Source: Anaerobiospirillum thomasii (GTDB lineage Bacteria; Pseudomonadota; Gammaproteobacteria; Enterobacterales; Succinivibrionaceae). From it: a stretch of DNA of 64,000 bases. The DNA lies in assembly GCF_900445255.1 (NCBI RefSeq), contig NZ_UAPU01000005.1, forward strand, positions 1,063,501-1,127,500, given 5' to 3'. The stretch's first letter is position 1; every line of letters begins with the position of its first letter. Shown piece by piece: positions 46,319 to 54,648 of this stretch. Position numbers and translations under genes: made by a program. The notes under the pieces are model-generated. The model did not search any database. It was not told where the DNA came from and was given only the letters and a program-made list of their open reading frames with translations.

Positions 46319-47311
46319 TCAGTGATTTTTATTACACTGCTCTGCTATATCATAAAGCTCTCTTAGCTCAGGATTGGCAGCCATCAGTTGCTCGTGCAGA
46401 TTGATAACATGAGATCTAAACTCCTCGACATCAACCTCAATAAATTTCACCTGTTTTGACTTGGCTTTATCTACAGCAAGCTCCACTGCATCATTCCAGG
46501 TGTGAAATTCAACCTTCTGAGCCAAAGCAGCCGCCTCTTTAAACATTTTTTTGTCTTCTTTTGACATGTTTTTTAAAAACTTGTTTGAGGCTATAAGATA
46601 GTCAGGGCACATCTGATGCATATCATAGGTATAGAATTTGGCAATATCGCCATGCTTTTGATCAATTAGTGCCAGCTCATTGTTGGCAGCACCATCAATA
46701 ATTCCCTGCTGCAGTGCCGAATAAACCTCACCAAAACTCATAGGCACAGCTGTAGCGCCAAAAGCCTGCATCATGGCTATATTGACTGATCCTGCAGGAA
46801 CACGAAACTTTTTACCCTGCAAATCTGTTACAGAGTAAATCGGGGTTTTTGAATAGAAATTACGTGTGCCTACATTAAAAGCCACAATAGGCACAAAGCC
46901 GTTACGCTGTGCATTAACCGAGAGCCTATCTAAAACCTCCTCACTGACAATATATTCTTCATATGCCTCCTGTGAGGTAAAAAGATATGGAAAAGAATAA
47001 ATAGAGTACAGACTGTCAAAGTATTCAATATTGGCCGATGATACCAGCAGAAACTGCACTGATCCCTGTTTTATAAGTTCAAGCACCTTTTCATCGGCGC
47101 CTAAGGTTGAATTTGGAAAAATCTGAATGTCGTATCTGCCCTGTGACTTCTTTTCAATATGGTTTTTAAAAGCCAGCAGCGCTCTGTGGGCCGGATGCGA
47201 TTCAACCTGTGTATGAGAGATACGTACCACCTGCTTTTGCTGTTCAGAGCAGCCATTAAGGCCCAGCATAAGGACACATGCTGCTATTACACCTAGAATT
47301 TTTCTACACAT
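46319..47311 (-). CDS. TRAP-transporter substrate-binding lipoprotein (DctP family)
   Basis: 330 aa. Signal peptide with lipobox LNGC (Cys21), so probably a lipoprotein anchored to a membrane. The body has the DctP fold: GADEKVLELIKQGSVQFL, the YSVTDLQGKKFRVPAG block with the conserved Arg that binds carboxylates, and FGEVYSALQQGIIDGAANNE. Such proteins deliver C4-dicarboxylates, sugar acids or similar to DctQM. No dctQ or dctM gene is in view, so the membrane partners are elsewhere or the gene is an orphan. Monocistronic, 143 bp from the CRISPR array. Substrate unknown; the uronate genes 3 kb away make a sugar acid possible. Confidence 0.88.
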   Translation of the reverse strand: MCRKILGVIAACVLMLGLNGCSEQQKQVVRISHTQVESHPAHRALLAFKNHIEKKSQGRYDIQIFPNSTLGADEKVLELIKQGSVQFLLVSSANIEYFDSLYSIYSFPYLFTSQEAYEEYIVSEEVLDRLSVNAQRNGFVPIVAFNVGTRNFYSKTPIYSVTDLQGKKFRVPAGSVNIAMMQAFGATAVPMSFGEVYSALQQGIIDGAANNELALIDQKHGDIAKFYTYDMHQMCPDYLIASNKFLKNMSKEDKKMFKEAAALAQKVEFHTWNDAVELAVDKAKSKQVKFIEVDVEEFRSHVINLHEQLMAANPELRELYDIAEQCNKNH

Positions 47312-47601
47312 TGCATTATTTCCTTTTTCTTGTATTTGTACTCTACCTTAAGATTTTTTATTTTTATGTGACACTATTTTAATAAAAAATAAAAAAAGTA
47401 TTATAACTATTACAATGCATTGCTTTTTAAAGGTTTTTTAAGTTTCTGCCCAAGATGTCACAGCTCATTTGTGTGCAGTTTACGCCTACTTTTAGTGCAT
47501 AAACTATTATCCTCTGCCCATTATGATCATTTTCAGTGAAGGCTATTTATTTTTTTTAAAGTTAGTTTTAGTATGAAAACATGGATTTTGGAGATTTTTC
47601 T
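47312..47601. other. Promoter region of the metNI-type operon
   Basis: About 290 AT-rich bases between the TRAP gene and the leader peptide. A weak TTTATT (47546) and TAGTAT (47569) pair, 17 bp apart, could be the promoter and would start RNA near 47581. No MetJ box series (AGACGTCT-like) is visible. Confidence 0.35.
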
Positions 47602-47718
47602 ATGTTACACAGCAAAACACTGCCATTAAGTTTAAATAAATCAAAAGTTTATAACTTTGCAGTTATGTCTGTAATGATGAGCATGTGCATGATGATGTAC
47701 GTGTCGGGGAGCTGTTGA
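47602..47718 (+). CDS. Methionine-rich leader peptide (candidate attenuator peptide)
   Basis: 38 codons from ATG 47602, with GGAG 8 nt upstream, to TGA 47716-47718. Codons 22-32 read MSVMMSMCMMM: seven Met and one Cys in eleven residues. The peptide otherwise has no domain or hydrophobic export signal. It precedes an intrinsic terminator (47754-47787) and a methionine-type ABC transporter operon beginning 100 bp later. This is the arrangement of ribosome-mediated attenuators of the trp, his and leu type, with Met as the sensed amino acid. Codons 33-38 and the stop lie in a segment able to form an antiterminator. Low Met-tRNA would stall the ribosome at codons 22-26 and leave that segment free. 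The regulatory role is inference; the codon run and hairpins are direct observations. Confidence 0.78.
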   Translation: MLHSKTLPLSLNKSKVYNFAVMSVMMSMCMMMYVSGSC

Positions 47719-47787
47719 TGCAAAAAATCAGACAATTAAAGGATTTTTCTAAAACGGAGCCCCACATGAGAGGCTCCGTTTTTTTAT
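47700..47787 (+). terminator. Attenuator: antiterminator/terminator pair before metN
   Basis: Terminator: ACGGAGCC (47754-47761) pairs with GGCTCCGT (47772-47779), followed by TTTTTTT. The competing fold is as follows. 47700-47709 (CGTGTCGGGG, C47705 bulged) pairs with CCCCACATG at 47760-47768. After a tandem G-A mismatch, CTGTT (47712-47716) pairs with AACGG (47753-47757). That gives about 14 pairs and uses the whole left arm of the terminator, so the two folds exclude each other. The upstream strand of the antiterminator is the end of the leader-peptide gene. Confidence 0.75.
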
Positions 47788-47817
47788 GGTCAGAACCTGC
47801 AGTTAAGAGAGAAAAAT

Positions 47818-48864
47818 ATGCTTAAACTTAAAAATATCAACAAGACATTTATAAAAAAGGGGCAGAGCATCAAAGCTTTAGATAATGTCAGTCTTGAGAT
47901 ACAACAAGGCGATATTTTTGGCATTATAGGCTTTTCAGGAGCGGGCAAATCCACCCTGGTTCGATGTATGAATCTGCTTGAGACTCCTGATGAGGGAGGT
48001 CAGGTTATATTTGACAACACCGATCTGACAGCGCTTAAAGATAAGCAGCTGCGCGCCTACCGCTCAAAAATTGGCATGATTTTCCAGCACTTTAATCTCA
48101 TGCCATCGCGCACTGTGCTTGATAATGTGCTCTATCCTTTGGCCTATAAGGGCATTGAAAAAGAGCAACGCTATGCCAAGGCCCGCAAATTACTTGATCT
48201 TGTCGGTCTTAAGGATTTTGAAAAAAGCTATCCGCGCGAACTATCTGGCGGTCAGAAACAAAGAGTGGCCATAGCCAGGGCACTTGCCTGCGATCCCAAG
48301 GTTTTACTGTGCGATGAAGCCACATCAGCCTTAGATCCAAAAACCACAGCCGAGATTTTAAAGCTTTTATACGATCTTAATGTAAAACTCAATCTGACCA
48401 TTGTCATCATTACCCATGAGATGGATGTAGTCAAAGATATCTGCAACCGTGTGGCCATCATGGAGCAGGGACGTTTAGTTGAGACAGGTGAGGTCTTTGA
48501 TGTTTTTTCAAACCCAAAGAGTGCGGTGTCCTTAAATTTTGTACGCTCAGCCTCCAATCTGTCAAAAATTGATGAGCTTATTGATAAGGACAATAGCCTT
48601 TTTAATCTGTCAGAGGATGAGATTGTAGTCAGACTAAGCTATGTAGGACGCGGCACCTCAGAGCCTCTTATCTCAACTATAAGCCATAAATTCAATCTTA
48701 TTATGAATATTCTTTATGCTGATATTGAGCTTATTCACGGCGCACCTATAGGCGGCACTGTAGGTGTGCTCAAGGGTAGACGCGAGGATCTGCAGGCTGC
48801 TGTAGAGTTTATTTCTCAAAAAAATGTAAAAGTGGAGATTTTAAAAGATGGAAAACTTAATTAA
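47818..48864 (+). CDS. metN: Methionine-type ABC transporter ATP-binding protein
   Basis: 348 aa. Walker A GFSGAGKST at about residues 38-46, ABC signature LSGGQKQRVAIARAL, Walker B VLLCDEATSALDP, H-loop IITHEMD. After the nucleotide-binding domain a ~80-residue C-terminal NIL domain (VVRLSYVGRGTSEPLISTIS...) marks it as a MetN-type protein, where it binds methionine and inhibits transport. It powers uptake of methionine or a related substrate through MetI. First full gene after the Met-rich leader and attenuator. The stop overlaps metI by 17 bp. No MetQ binding protein gene is in the window. Confidence 0.9.
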   Translation: MLKLKNINKTFIKKGQSIKALDNVSLEIQQGDIFGIIGFSGAGKSTLVRCMNLLETPDEGGQVIFDNTDLTALKDKQLRAYRSKIGMIFQHFNLMPSRTVLDNVLYPLAYKGIEKEQRYAKARKLLDLVGLKDFEKSYPRELSGGQKQRVAIARALACDPKVLLCDEATSALDPKTTAEILKLLYDLNVKLNLTIVIITHEMDVVKDICNRVAIMEQGRLVETGEVFDVFSNPKSAVSLNFVRSASNLSKIDELIDKDNSLFNLSEDEIVVRLSYVGRGTSEPLISTISHKFNLIMNILYADIELIHGAPIGGTVGVLKGRREDLQAAVEFISQKNVKVEILKDGKLN

Positions 48865-49528
48865 GAGCATTGCCCCTAATATTTTAAACAAGATTAATGA
48901 GCTGTATACAAGTATTGATCAGACTTTGTACATGCTCTTTGTCTCAGGCTCCATTTCTTTGGTTTTAGGTCTGTTTTTTGGCGTTATTCTAGTTGTCACC
49001 AAGGATAACGGCATTTTAAAGAACCGCCTTTTACATCAGAGCCTTGAGATTAGTATCAATATTTTCAGATCCATACCATTTGTAATTTTACTTGCAGCTT
49101 TAATTCCTGTGTCACGCTATATAGTAGGTACCTCCATTGGCACCATAGGCGCCATAGTGCCTTTGGTGGTGGGCACAGTTCCTTTCTTTGCCCGTCAGGT
49201 TGAATCAGCCCTGTCAAGTGTAGATCATGGCCTGATTGAAGCTGCCAAAAGCATGGGCTCATCCAATACAGGCATTATCTTTAGAGTGTATTTAAAAGAA
49301 AGCATTCCGCATCTTATCCGCGTAGGACAGATTACAGCCATATCCCTTATAGGTCTTACAGCCATGGCAGGAGCTATAGGTGGCGGTGGTCTTGGTGACT
49401 TTGCTATACGCTATGGACATCAGCGCGGACAGACAGATATCACCTATGTAACTGTCGTTGTCATTCTTATCATGGTGGCTGTAATTCAGGGCATAGGCAA
49501 TATCTTTATTAAAAAGACTTCACATTAA
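48848..49528 (+). CDS. metI: Methionine-type ABC transporter permease
   Basis: 226 aa with about five membrane segments. The cytoplasmic coupling loop EAA-G motif appears as GLIEAAKSMGSSNTGIIFRVYLKESIPHLI, and the preceding RSIPFVILLAALIP is characteristic of MetI. E. coli MetI is 217 aa. ATG 48848 lies within the end of metN, so translation is coupled. With MetN it forms the inner-membrane importer; the periplasmic lipoprotein MetQ is missing here and must be encoded elsewhere or replaced. Confidence 0.9.
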   Translation: MENLIKSIAPNILNKINELYTSIDQTLYMLFVSGSISLVLGLFFGVILVVTKDNGILKNRLLHQSLEISINIFRSIPFVILLAALIPVSRYIVGTSIGTIGAIVPLVVGTVPFFARQVESALSSVDHGLIEAAKSMGSSNTGIIFRVYLKESIPHLIRVGQITAISLIGLTAMAGAIGGGGLGDFAIRYGHQRGQTDITYVTVVVILIMVAVIQGIGNIFIKKTSH

Positions 49529-49539
49529 AGGAGATTATT

Positions 49540-50871
49540 ATGAGTTTTATTCAGCTTCCACAGCAGTGCGGCATAAGTCCATGGTTTGCGCTCAACCGTT
49601 ATAAAGATTACAAATTTGCCTCACGAGAGGATCTAAAAAAAGATTATGACTATATTGTTGTAGGAGCAGGCTTTGGAGGAGTATCGGCCGCCTATCGTCT
49701 GGTTGAAAATCATCCCTCATGCTCAGTACTGCTGCTAGATGCCGACAGCATAGGCAACGGCAGCTCAGGGCGCAATGCAGGCTTTGTCTCTGTAGCACAG
49801 ATTGCCCGTGCCATTGTAGGCCCTCAGAGATTTACCACAGAAGATCAAAAATGGCTGATTAAATTAAATGGTATTGCCGTTGACAGGATACTTAAAATTA
49901 AAAAGGAAAAAAATCTTGATTTTATATGGCGTCAGGATGGTATGTATAAGGCTGTGCGCGAGCTTAGAAATCAGCACAAGTTAGATGATCTTGCCCGCAC
50001 CTTTGATGCTCTTGGCATAAGTTATGAACAGGTTGATACAGATGATCTTTGCCAAAGACTTGGCACCGACTTTTATAAAAAGGCTCTGTTTTTACAGGAA
50101 ACTTATTTAAACAATCCATCAGAGGCTATAAGAGCGCTCTCAACAGCCCTGCCTGAGAATGTCACCGTACTTGAAAATACGGCGGTATGCCATGTATCTG
50201 AAGGAGAAATACCCTATATTGTGCTAGATGATGGCACACAGATTAAATGCCGTAAAATAATATTAACCATAAGTGCCTATCTTAAGCATTTTTACAGACA
50301 GCACAGTAAAAATATCACAGCCATTCACAGCTTCGCCGGCATGACACGCCCTTTAAATGATGATGAACTGCAACAGTTTAAGGATGTAAAGCCATGGGGT
50401 ATAACCGGCACCCATCCATCCTCTGCCACAGTGCGCTTTACTCATGACAATCGCCTCTTTGTCAGAACTGACATTTCATATGCAAGAAATTTGAATATCA
50501 ATCCTGCGCGTATGTACAAAGCCCTTGAGGTTATTAAAAAGGCCTATGACAAGCGCTTTACTAAATTAACGCATGTACCTTTTGAATATGTGTATGGCGG
50601 TTTAATCTCCTTTACGGGAAATACCTGTCCTTTCTTTGGTGAAGTTGGAAAAAATGTGGTGGCAGGAGTATCTGGCGAGGGCTCTGGAGTAACAAGAGCT
50701 GCCATTCTTGGCAATTATCTTGCAGATCTTGTAACCGGAGTTAAAAGTGAAGAGTTAAATTATATTTTAAACAAATACACCCCATCCTATCTGCCGCCTG
50801 ATCCGCTAAGAACCATAGGCGCTATAGGGGCTATTGGCTACAATAATTTAATAGCAGGAGCAGAGCTGTAA
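49540..50871 (+). CDS. FAD-dependent oxidoreductase (D-amino-acid oxidase-like)
   Basis: 443 aa. The dinucleotide-binding motif DYIVVGAGFGGVSAAYRL is at residues ~36-53, followed by the FAD-contacting LLDADSIGNGSSGRNAGFVS (G-S-S-G-R-N-A-G box typical of the DAO/GlpO/PuuB family). The C-terminal FAD motif GVSGEGSGVTRAAILGNYLADL closes the fold. No signal peptide. It lies 11 bp after metI with AAAGGAG upstream, so it belongs to the attenuator-controlled operon. That suggests it oxidises an imported amine or amino acid, perhaps D-methionine or N-methylated or sulphur-containing amino acids. Substrate is conjecture. Confidence 0.85.
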   Translation: MSFIQLPQQCGISPWFALNRYKDYKFASREDLKKDYDYIVVGAGFGGVSAAYRLVENHPSCSVLLLDADSIGNGSSGRNAGFVSVAQIARAIVGPQRFTTEDQKWLIKLNGIAVDRILKIKKEKNLDFIWRQDGMYKAVRELRNQHKLDDLARTFDALGISYEQVDTDDLCQRLGTDFYKKALFLQETYLNNPSEAIRALSTALPENVTVLENTAVCHVSEGEIPYIVLDDGTQIKCRKIILTISAYLKHFYRQHSKNITAIHSFAGMTRPLNDDELQQFKDVKPWGITGTHPSSATVRFTHDNRLFVRTDISYARNLNINPARMYKALEVIKKAYDKRFTKLTHVPFEYVYGGLISFTGNTCPFFGEVGKNVVAGVSGEGSGVTRAAILGNYLADLVTGVKSEELNYILNKYTPSYLPPDPLRTIGAIGAIGYNNLIAGAEL

Positions 50872-50877
50872 TAAAAT

Positions 50878-50908
50878 AAGGTCAGGTTTTAAAGCCTGAC
50901 CTTTGTTT
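50878..50908. terminator. Terminator between convergent units
   Basis: AAGGTCAGG-(8 nt)-CCTGACCTTTG hairpin 7 bases after the oxidoreductase stop; it also lies just beyond the end of uxuB on the other strand. Confidence 0.75.
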
Positions 50909-50920
50909 AGCAAAAGGATT

Positions 50921-52534
50921 TTATTTTAGATAATGCTCAAGAGTTGCGCGCACAGCGCCAGGCCCCTCAAGCATCATGCCGAACATCTTTTCAATAACAG
51001 TACCTAAACCTATAGAGTAGAGATCTACGCCAAATAAAGTCTCATTTGACAGTATAGGTTTTAAACTGTCCTTGACAGATTCTGGCTGGCCAAAAACAAT
51101 TGAGGCCATCTTGGCTTTAAGATCATCCTTTAGAGGATCATCAGAGAGCTCAAAACTCTGACCTTTATCATCAATGGCTAAAAGATAACGCAGCCAGCCT
51201 GCAATAGATAAAGGCAGGGCTATAAGAGTTGTGGCATCCAAGCCTTTTTTCTTATAGTTTTTAAGTGTCTCGCCAAAACGTATTGTTACCTTCTGTGAGG
51301 TGTCTGTGGCAATACGCTGTGGAGTATCCGGCAGACATTTATTGGTAAGTCTCTGCTCAACCACCTCGGTTAAAAAGTCACGTGGATTTAAAATGACAGG
51401 ATCGTCAACAACTTTTAACCCCTCGTCATAACCTAGCTTTTTAACCAATGCTACAAGTTCCTTATCCTCCATCTCGGCGCTAATAAGCTTATAGCCTAAA
51501 AGACAGCCATAGACGGCAAGTGCTGTGTGCAGAGGATTTAAACAGGTTGTAACCTTCATGCGCTCGCACAGATCCACACCGTTTTTATCGGTAAAAAGCA
51601 CACCTGCCTTCTCAAGCGGCGGTCTGCCATTTGGGAAATTATCCTCGATAATAAGGTACTGAGGCTTTTCAGCATTGACAAAAGGAGCAATAAATGAGCC
51701 AAATGAGGTCTTTATAGGCTCCATGTTCTCAATGCCACGCTCTTTTAGCAAAGAGGCAATAGATGGATCTGGGCGTGGGGTAATCTTATCAATCATTGAC
51801 CACGGAAATGAGATCTTCTCACTTTGAATATAGTCAATAAAGCCCTCATCAACAAAACCCTTCTCTAGCCAGGCCTTAGCCACCGTAAGTACAGCTTCTT
51901 TGACCTTGTCACCATTGTGTGAGCAGTTATCCATGGATACAAGAGCCAGAGGATAGGCGCCGTTTTTATATCTTATATATAAAAGTCTGGCACTAAGTGC
52001 CATGGCATGTATGCATTGCGACTGAGGACCATTGTCTATATCCTTTTTAGCAAGTGCTGTAAAATTGCCATCTATATCCTTTAGAGCATAACCCTTTTCT
52101 GTAATGGTATAAGAGAGCATCTGCAGTGACTTATCAGCTGCCAGTCTCTCAAGCTCCTTTTCATCCTCAGCGCATGAGCCGTTGACCTTAAGGCCCTTGA
52201 CTACAGAGCCAATAACCTCAAGCTCAACTTTGGTGTCAGGCAGCAAAGTGACATTCATGGTAAGACAGTCATGAGGCACAAAGACCTTGTCAATTACCTC
52301 ACAGTCCATAGAAGAGACTGTATGAATGCCAGAGTTAGATAAACCCTTGTTTAAAAGATCCTGCTGCAGTGAGGCAATAAAGCCTCGAAAGATATTTCCT
52401 GCTCCAAAGTGCAGCCAGACAGGATGGGCAGAGCTGTGCTCTTTGAGCTCTGTCAAATCATAGGCAGGCAACTTTACTCCTGCCTCTAAAAAGGCCTGTT
52501 TATCCTCAAGGCCCTTAATAGATACCTGTGCCAT
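50921..52534 (-). CDS. uxuB: D-mannonate oxidoreductase (fructuronate reductase)
   Basis: 537 aa polyol/mannitol dehydrogenase-family protein. It reduces fructuronate to mannonate with NADH in glucuronate breakdown. The sequence has HFGAGNIFRGF as the dinucleotide-binding region, SMDNCSHNGDKV (conserved D-N-C-S-N-G), the catalytic KIMRP equivalent DKITPRPDP and MKVTTCLNPLHTALA; the family Lys is in the latter block. ATG 52534 is used: AGGAG is 6 nt upstream and overlaps the end of uxuA, while TTG 52540 lies too close to it. Longer than E. coli UxuB (486 aa). Function is assigned jointly from family and the adjoining uxuA. Confidence 0.88.
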   Translation of the reverse strand: MAQVSIKGLEDKQAFLEAGVKLPAYDLTELKEHSSAHPVWLHFGAGNIFRGFIASLQQDLLNKGLSNSGIHTVSSMDCEVIDKVFVPHDCLTMNVTLLPDTKVELEVIGSVVKGLKVNGSCAEDEKELERLAADKSLQMLSYTITEKGYALKDIDGNFTALAKKDIDNGPQSQCIHAMALSARLLYIRYKNGAYPLALVSMDNCSHNGDKVKEAVLTVAKAWLEKGFVDEGFIDYIQSEKISFPWSMIDKITPRPDPSIASLLKERGIENMEPIKTSFGSFIAPFVNAEKPQYLIIEDNFPNGRPPLEKAGVLFTDKNGVDLCERMKVTTCLNPLHTALAVYGCLLGYKLISAEMEDKELVALVKKLGYDEGLKVVDDPVILNPRDFLTEVVEQRLTNKCLPDTPQRIATDTSQKVTIRFGETLKNYKKKGLDATTLIALPLSIAGWLRYLLAIDDKGQSFELSDDPLKDDLKAKMASIVFGQPESVKDSLKPILSNETLFGVDLYSIGLGTVIEKMFGMMLEGPGAVRATLEHYLK

Positions 52535-52543
52535 GTACAACTC

Positions 52544-53665
52544 CTAGCACCAAGGGGCGGTTATACTGTTTAAGTTATCTGGATATGGCATACCCTTGCT
52601 CTTGCGGATTGCCTCCTCAAGACCGATTAAATAGGTAGCACCTAAGGCTCTGTCAAACAGGCCATAGCCAGGACGGGCCACCTCATCCCAGATCTCACGG
52701 CCATGATCAGGTCTTACTACACCGTTAAAGCCAACCTCAACTAATGCCTTGACAATTTCGTACAGATCTAGTGAGCCTGTGTGTGAGACATGTGAGCTTT
52801 CATGGAACTGATGATCTCCTGTGTGCAGCACATTTCTGATGTGGGCAAAGTGAATGCGTGAGGCAATTTCCTTGTTTCTTATAATCTTAGGCAGGCAGTT
52901 GTCTGGATTTGAGCCAAGTGAGCCTGTGCACAGTGAAAAGCCGTTTAAAGGACTTGAGTTCATGCGGGCAATCTTGACCAGATCCTCCTCGCACTTGGTA
53001 ATACGTGGAATGCCAAAGAGATCGTATGAAGGATCATCTGGGTGCACACCCATCTTGATATTGTACTTTTCACAGGTTGGCATAATGGCGTCGAGGAAAT
53101 ATTTGAAGTTGGCGCGCAGCTCATCATCACTCATGCCCTGGAATTTTTTAATCTGTGCTGTAATCTCATCACGGCGTGAGAGCTCCCAACCTGGCATCTC
53201 AAAACCATTGGAGCTGTTGGCAATGCGCTCAAACATCTCCTCGGCAGTTAAACCTTCAATAATGCTGCCATCATAGGCAAGAGCAGTTGAACCATCCTCT
53301 AAAGGCAAAGCCAGATCGGTACGGGTCCAGTCAAAAACAGGCATGAAGTTGTAGCACACCAGATGAATGTCATTCTTGCCTACAGCCTCAAGAGACTTTA
53401 TATAGTTGTCAATAAGCATGTCACGGTTTGCAGCACCATATTTGATGTCCTCGTGCACATTGATACTTTCAATACCTAAAACTTTAAGGCCGGCCTTCTC
53501 CACCATGGCCTTGCGCTCGGCCACCTGATCCTCTGGCCATACCTCACCGGCAGGAATCTCATGCAAAGCGGTAATGACACCTTCCATGCCAGGTACCTGA
53601 CGGATCTGCTTTAAAGTAACACTATCCTGCTTTGGACCAAACCAGCGCATGCTCATATGCATCAT
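52544..53665 (-). CDS. uxuA: Mannonate dehydratase
   Basis: 373 aa. Dehydrates D-mannonate to 2-keto-3-deoxygluconate. It begins MMHMSMRWFGPKQDSVTL, and has HPDDPSYDLFGIPRI, CTGSLGSNPDNCLP, HFAHIRNVLH and the C-terminal RPDHGREIW, all hallmarks of UxuA with its metal-binding His and Cys. E. coli UxuA is 394 aa. ATG 53665 follows AGGAG by 8 nt. It is followed by uxuB after 9 bp, forming the uxuAB operon. The upstream region holds a GntR-type operator candidate. Downstream enzymes (kdgK, kdgA) are not in the window. Confidence 0.95.
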   Translation of the reverse strand: MMHMSMRWFGPKQDSVTLKQIRQVPGMEGVITALHEIPAGEVWPEDQVAERKAMVEKAGLKVLGIESINVHEDIKYGAANRDMLIDNYIKSLEAVGKNDIHLVCYNFMPVFDWTRTDLALPLEDGSTALAYDGSIIEGLTAEEMFERIANSSNGFEMPGWELSRRDEITAQIKKFQGMSDDELRANFKYFLDAIMPTCEKYNIKMGVHPDDPSYDLFGIPRITKCEEDLVKIARMNSSPLNGFSLCTGSLGSNPDNCLPKIIRNKEIASRIHFAHIRNVLHTGDHQFHESSHVSHTGSLDLYEIVKALVEVGFNGVVRPDHGREIWDEVARPGYGLFDRALGATYLIGLEEAIRKSKGMPYPDNLNSITAPWC

Positions 53666-53721
53666 TTTGAAAACTCCTATAAAAGCTGTAACTTTTTGTT
53701 ATTATATTCCCAAGAACACTA

Positions 53722-53740
53722 GGATACTAGTATACCAGTT
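53722..53740. promoter_or_regulatory. Candidate UxuR/ExuR-type operator
   Basis: GGATACTAGTATACCAGTT contains the palindrome ATACTAGTAT (53724-53733) and TAGTATACCA (53728-53737), one base off the TGGTATACCA core that I recall for GntR-family uronate regulators. It lies 57 bp before uxuA. Confidence 0.45.
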
Positions 53741-54069
53741 ACACTTTTGTAAAATTCTGGGTAAAAAGCCTATAAACTTTTGAATTTAAAAGTTTTATTT
53801 TTTAAAAAATCATTATAAAACGACCTTTTTTCCAGATTTTTTATTAACAGCAGAGCCATAAATCCATACCACATAGATACTCCTACACCACTGTTGTGCA
53901 CTGCACCATACCATAAAGCTCTGTATGTGTCCTTGTAGCTCTGTGAGTGATATTTATCTCCTTTTTAATAAAAAAGATCTGCTTGTTTAAAAAAATTATC
54001 TTATATCCTAGAAATTTAAAAAATCTGTTTTTATTCTTAAGTTAAAACAGACCATTGTAAGGAGTTAGT
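53741..54069. other. Non-coding region between uxuA and the unknown membrane gene
   Basis: About 330 AT-rich bases with A/T tracts and no coding frame. The last 10 bases contain the AAGGAG ribosome site of the next gene. I see no RNA structure or repeat. Confidence 0.4.
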
Positions 54070-54648
54070 ATGGAGAGAGAAATTACCTTTGAGTCATACA
54101 GAGATCATGTAGATGACCATGACTATGATAAAGTCACTCCCCTTATTCATGATATTCATGATCCTTTTATAAAAGAGACCTTACTTGAGGATCTGCATGA
54201 GTCTGAGCACTTAAATCAGTTTTCATCCTTTGATGAAAATACAGAGCAGAGCATACTTGAGAGCATACATCCCATACACACATTAGATGAAGGCACTTTA
54301 AATGAAATTGCCTCAAAAACCACCAATAAAAGGCTTTCAGCTCAGGATATAAAAAAGCTTTCTGATAAAGACAGAAAGCATGCCCATATTGAATCAAATC
54401 CCTATGCTTTAACCCGCAAGAGCGCCAAATCCACAGTAGATGAGCGCTTTGATGCCATACATGAGCACAATCCGCACAATATACTCTTTACTGTTATATC
54501 ACTGCTGATTGTGGCACTGACATTTGCCACTGAAATTCCCTACCTTTTATTATTGCTTGTGATGCTGCTTGCATATAAAATCTTTTTAAAGATTCAACAC
54601 AAAAAAATGCTTGATGGCATAAAAGACGGAATTAAAAATGCTAAGTGA
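54070..54648 (+). CDS. Hypothetical protein with C-terminal membrane segments
   Basis: 192 aa. Residues 1-135 are highly charged and hydrophilic, with many Asp, Glu and His (HDIHDPF, EDLHESEHL). Two closely spaced hydrophobic helices follow at about 139-174 (ILFTVISLLIVALTFATEI; YLLLLLVMLLAYKIFL) with a basic tail. No signal peptide, so the acidic part is cytoplasmic. Not recognised as a named family. AAGGAG lies 5 nt upstream of ATG 54070. The end overlaps the nfeD start by 11 bp, linking it to the NfeD/band 7 membrane group. Confidence 0.75.
   Translation: MEREITFESYRDHVDDHDYDKVTPLIHDIHDPFIKETLLEDLHESEHLNQFSSFDENTEQSILESIHPIHTLDEGTLNEIASKTTNKRLSAQDIKKLSDKDRKHAHIESNPYALTRKSAKSTVDERFDAIHEHNPHNILFTVISLLIVALTFATEIPYLLLLLVMLLAYKIFLKIQHKKMLDGIKDGIKNAK

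Noticed and set aside
47312..47817. SAM riboswitch upstream of metN
   Set aside because: No SAM-I or SAM-II core sequences or multi-helix junction are visible; the Met-rich peptide explains the control region better.
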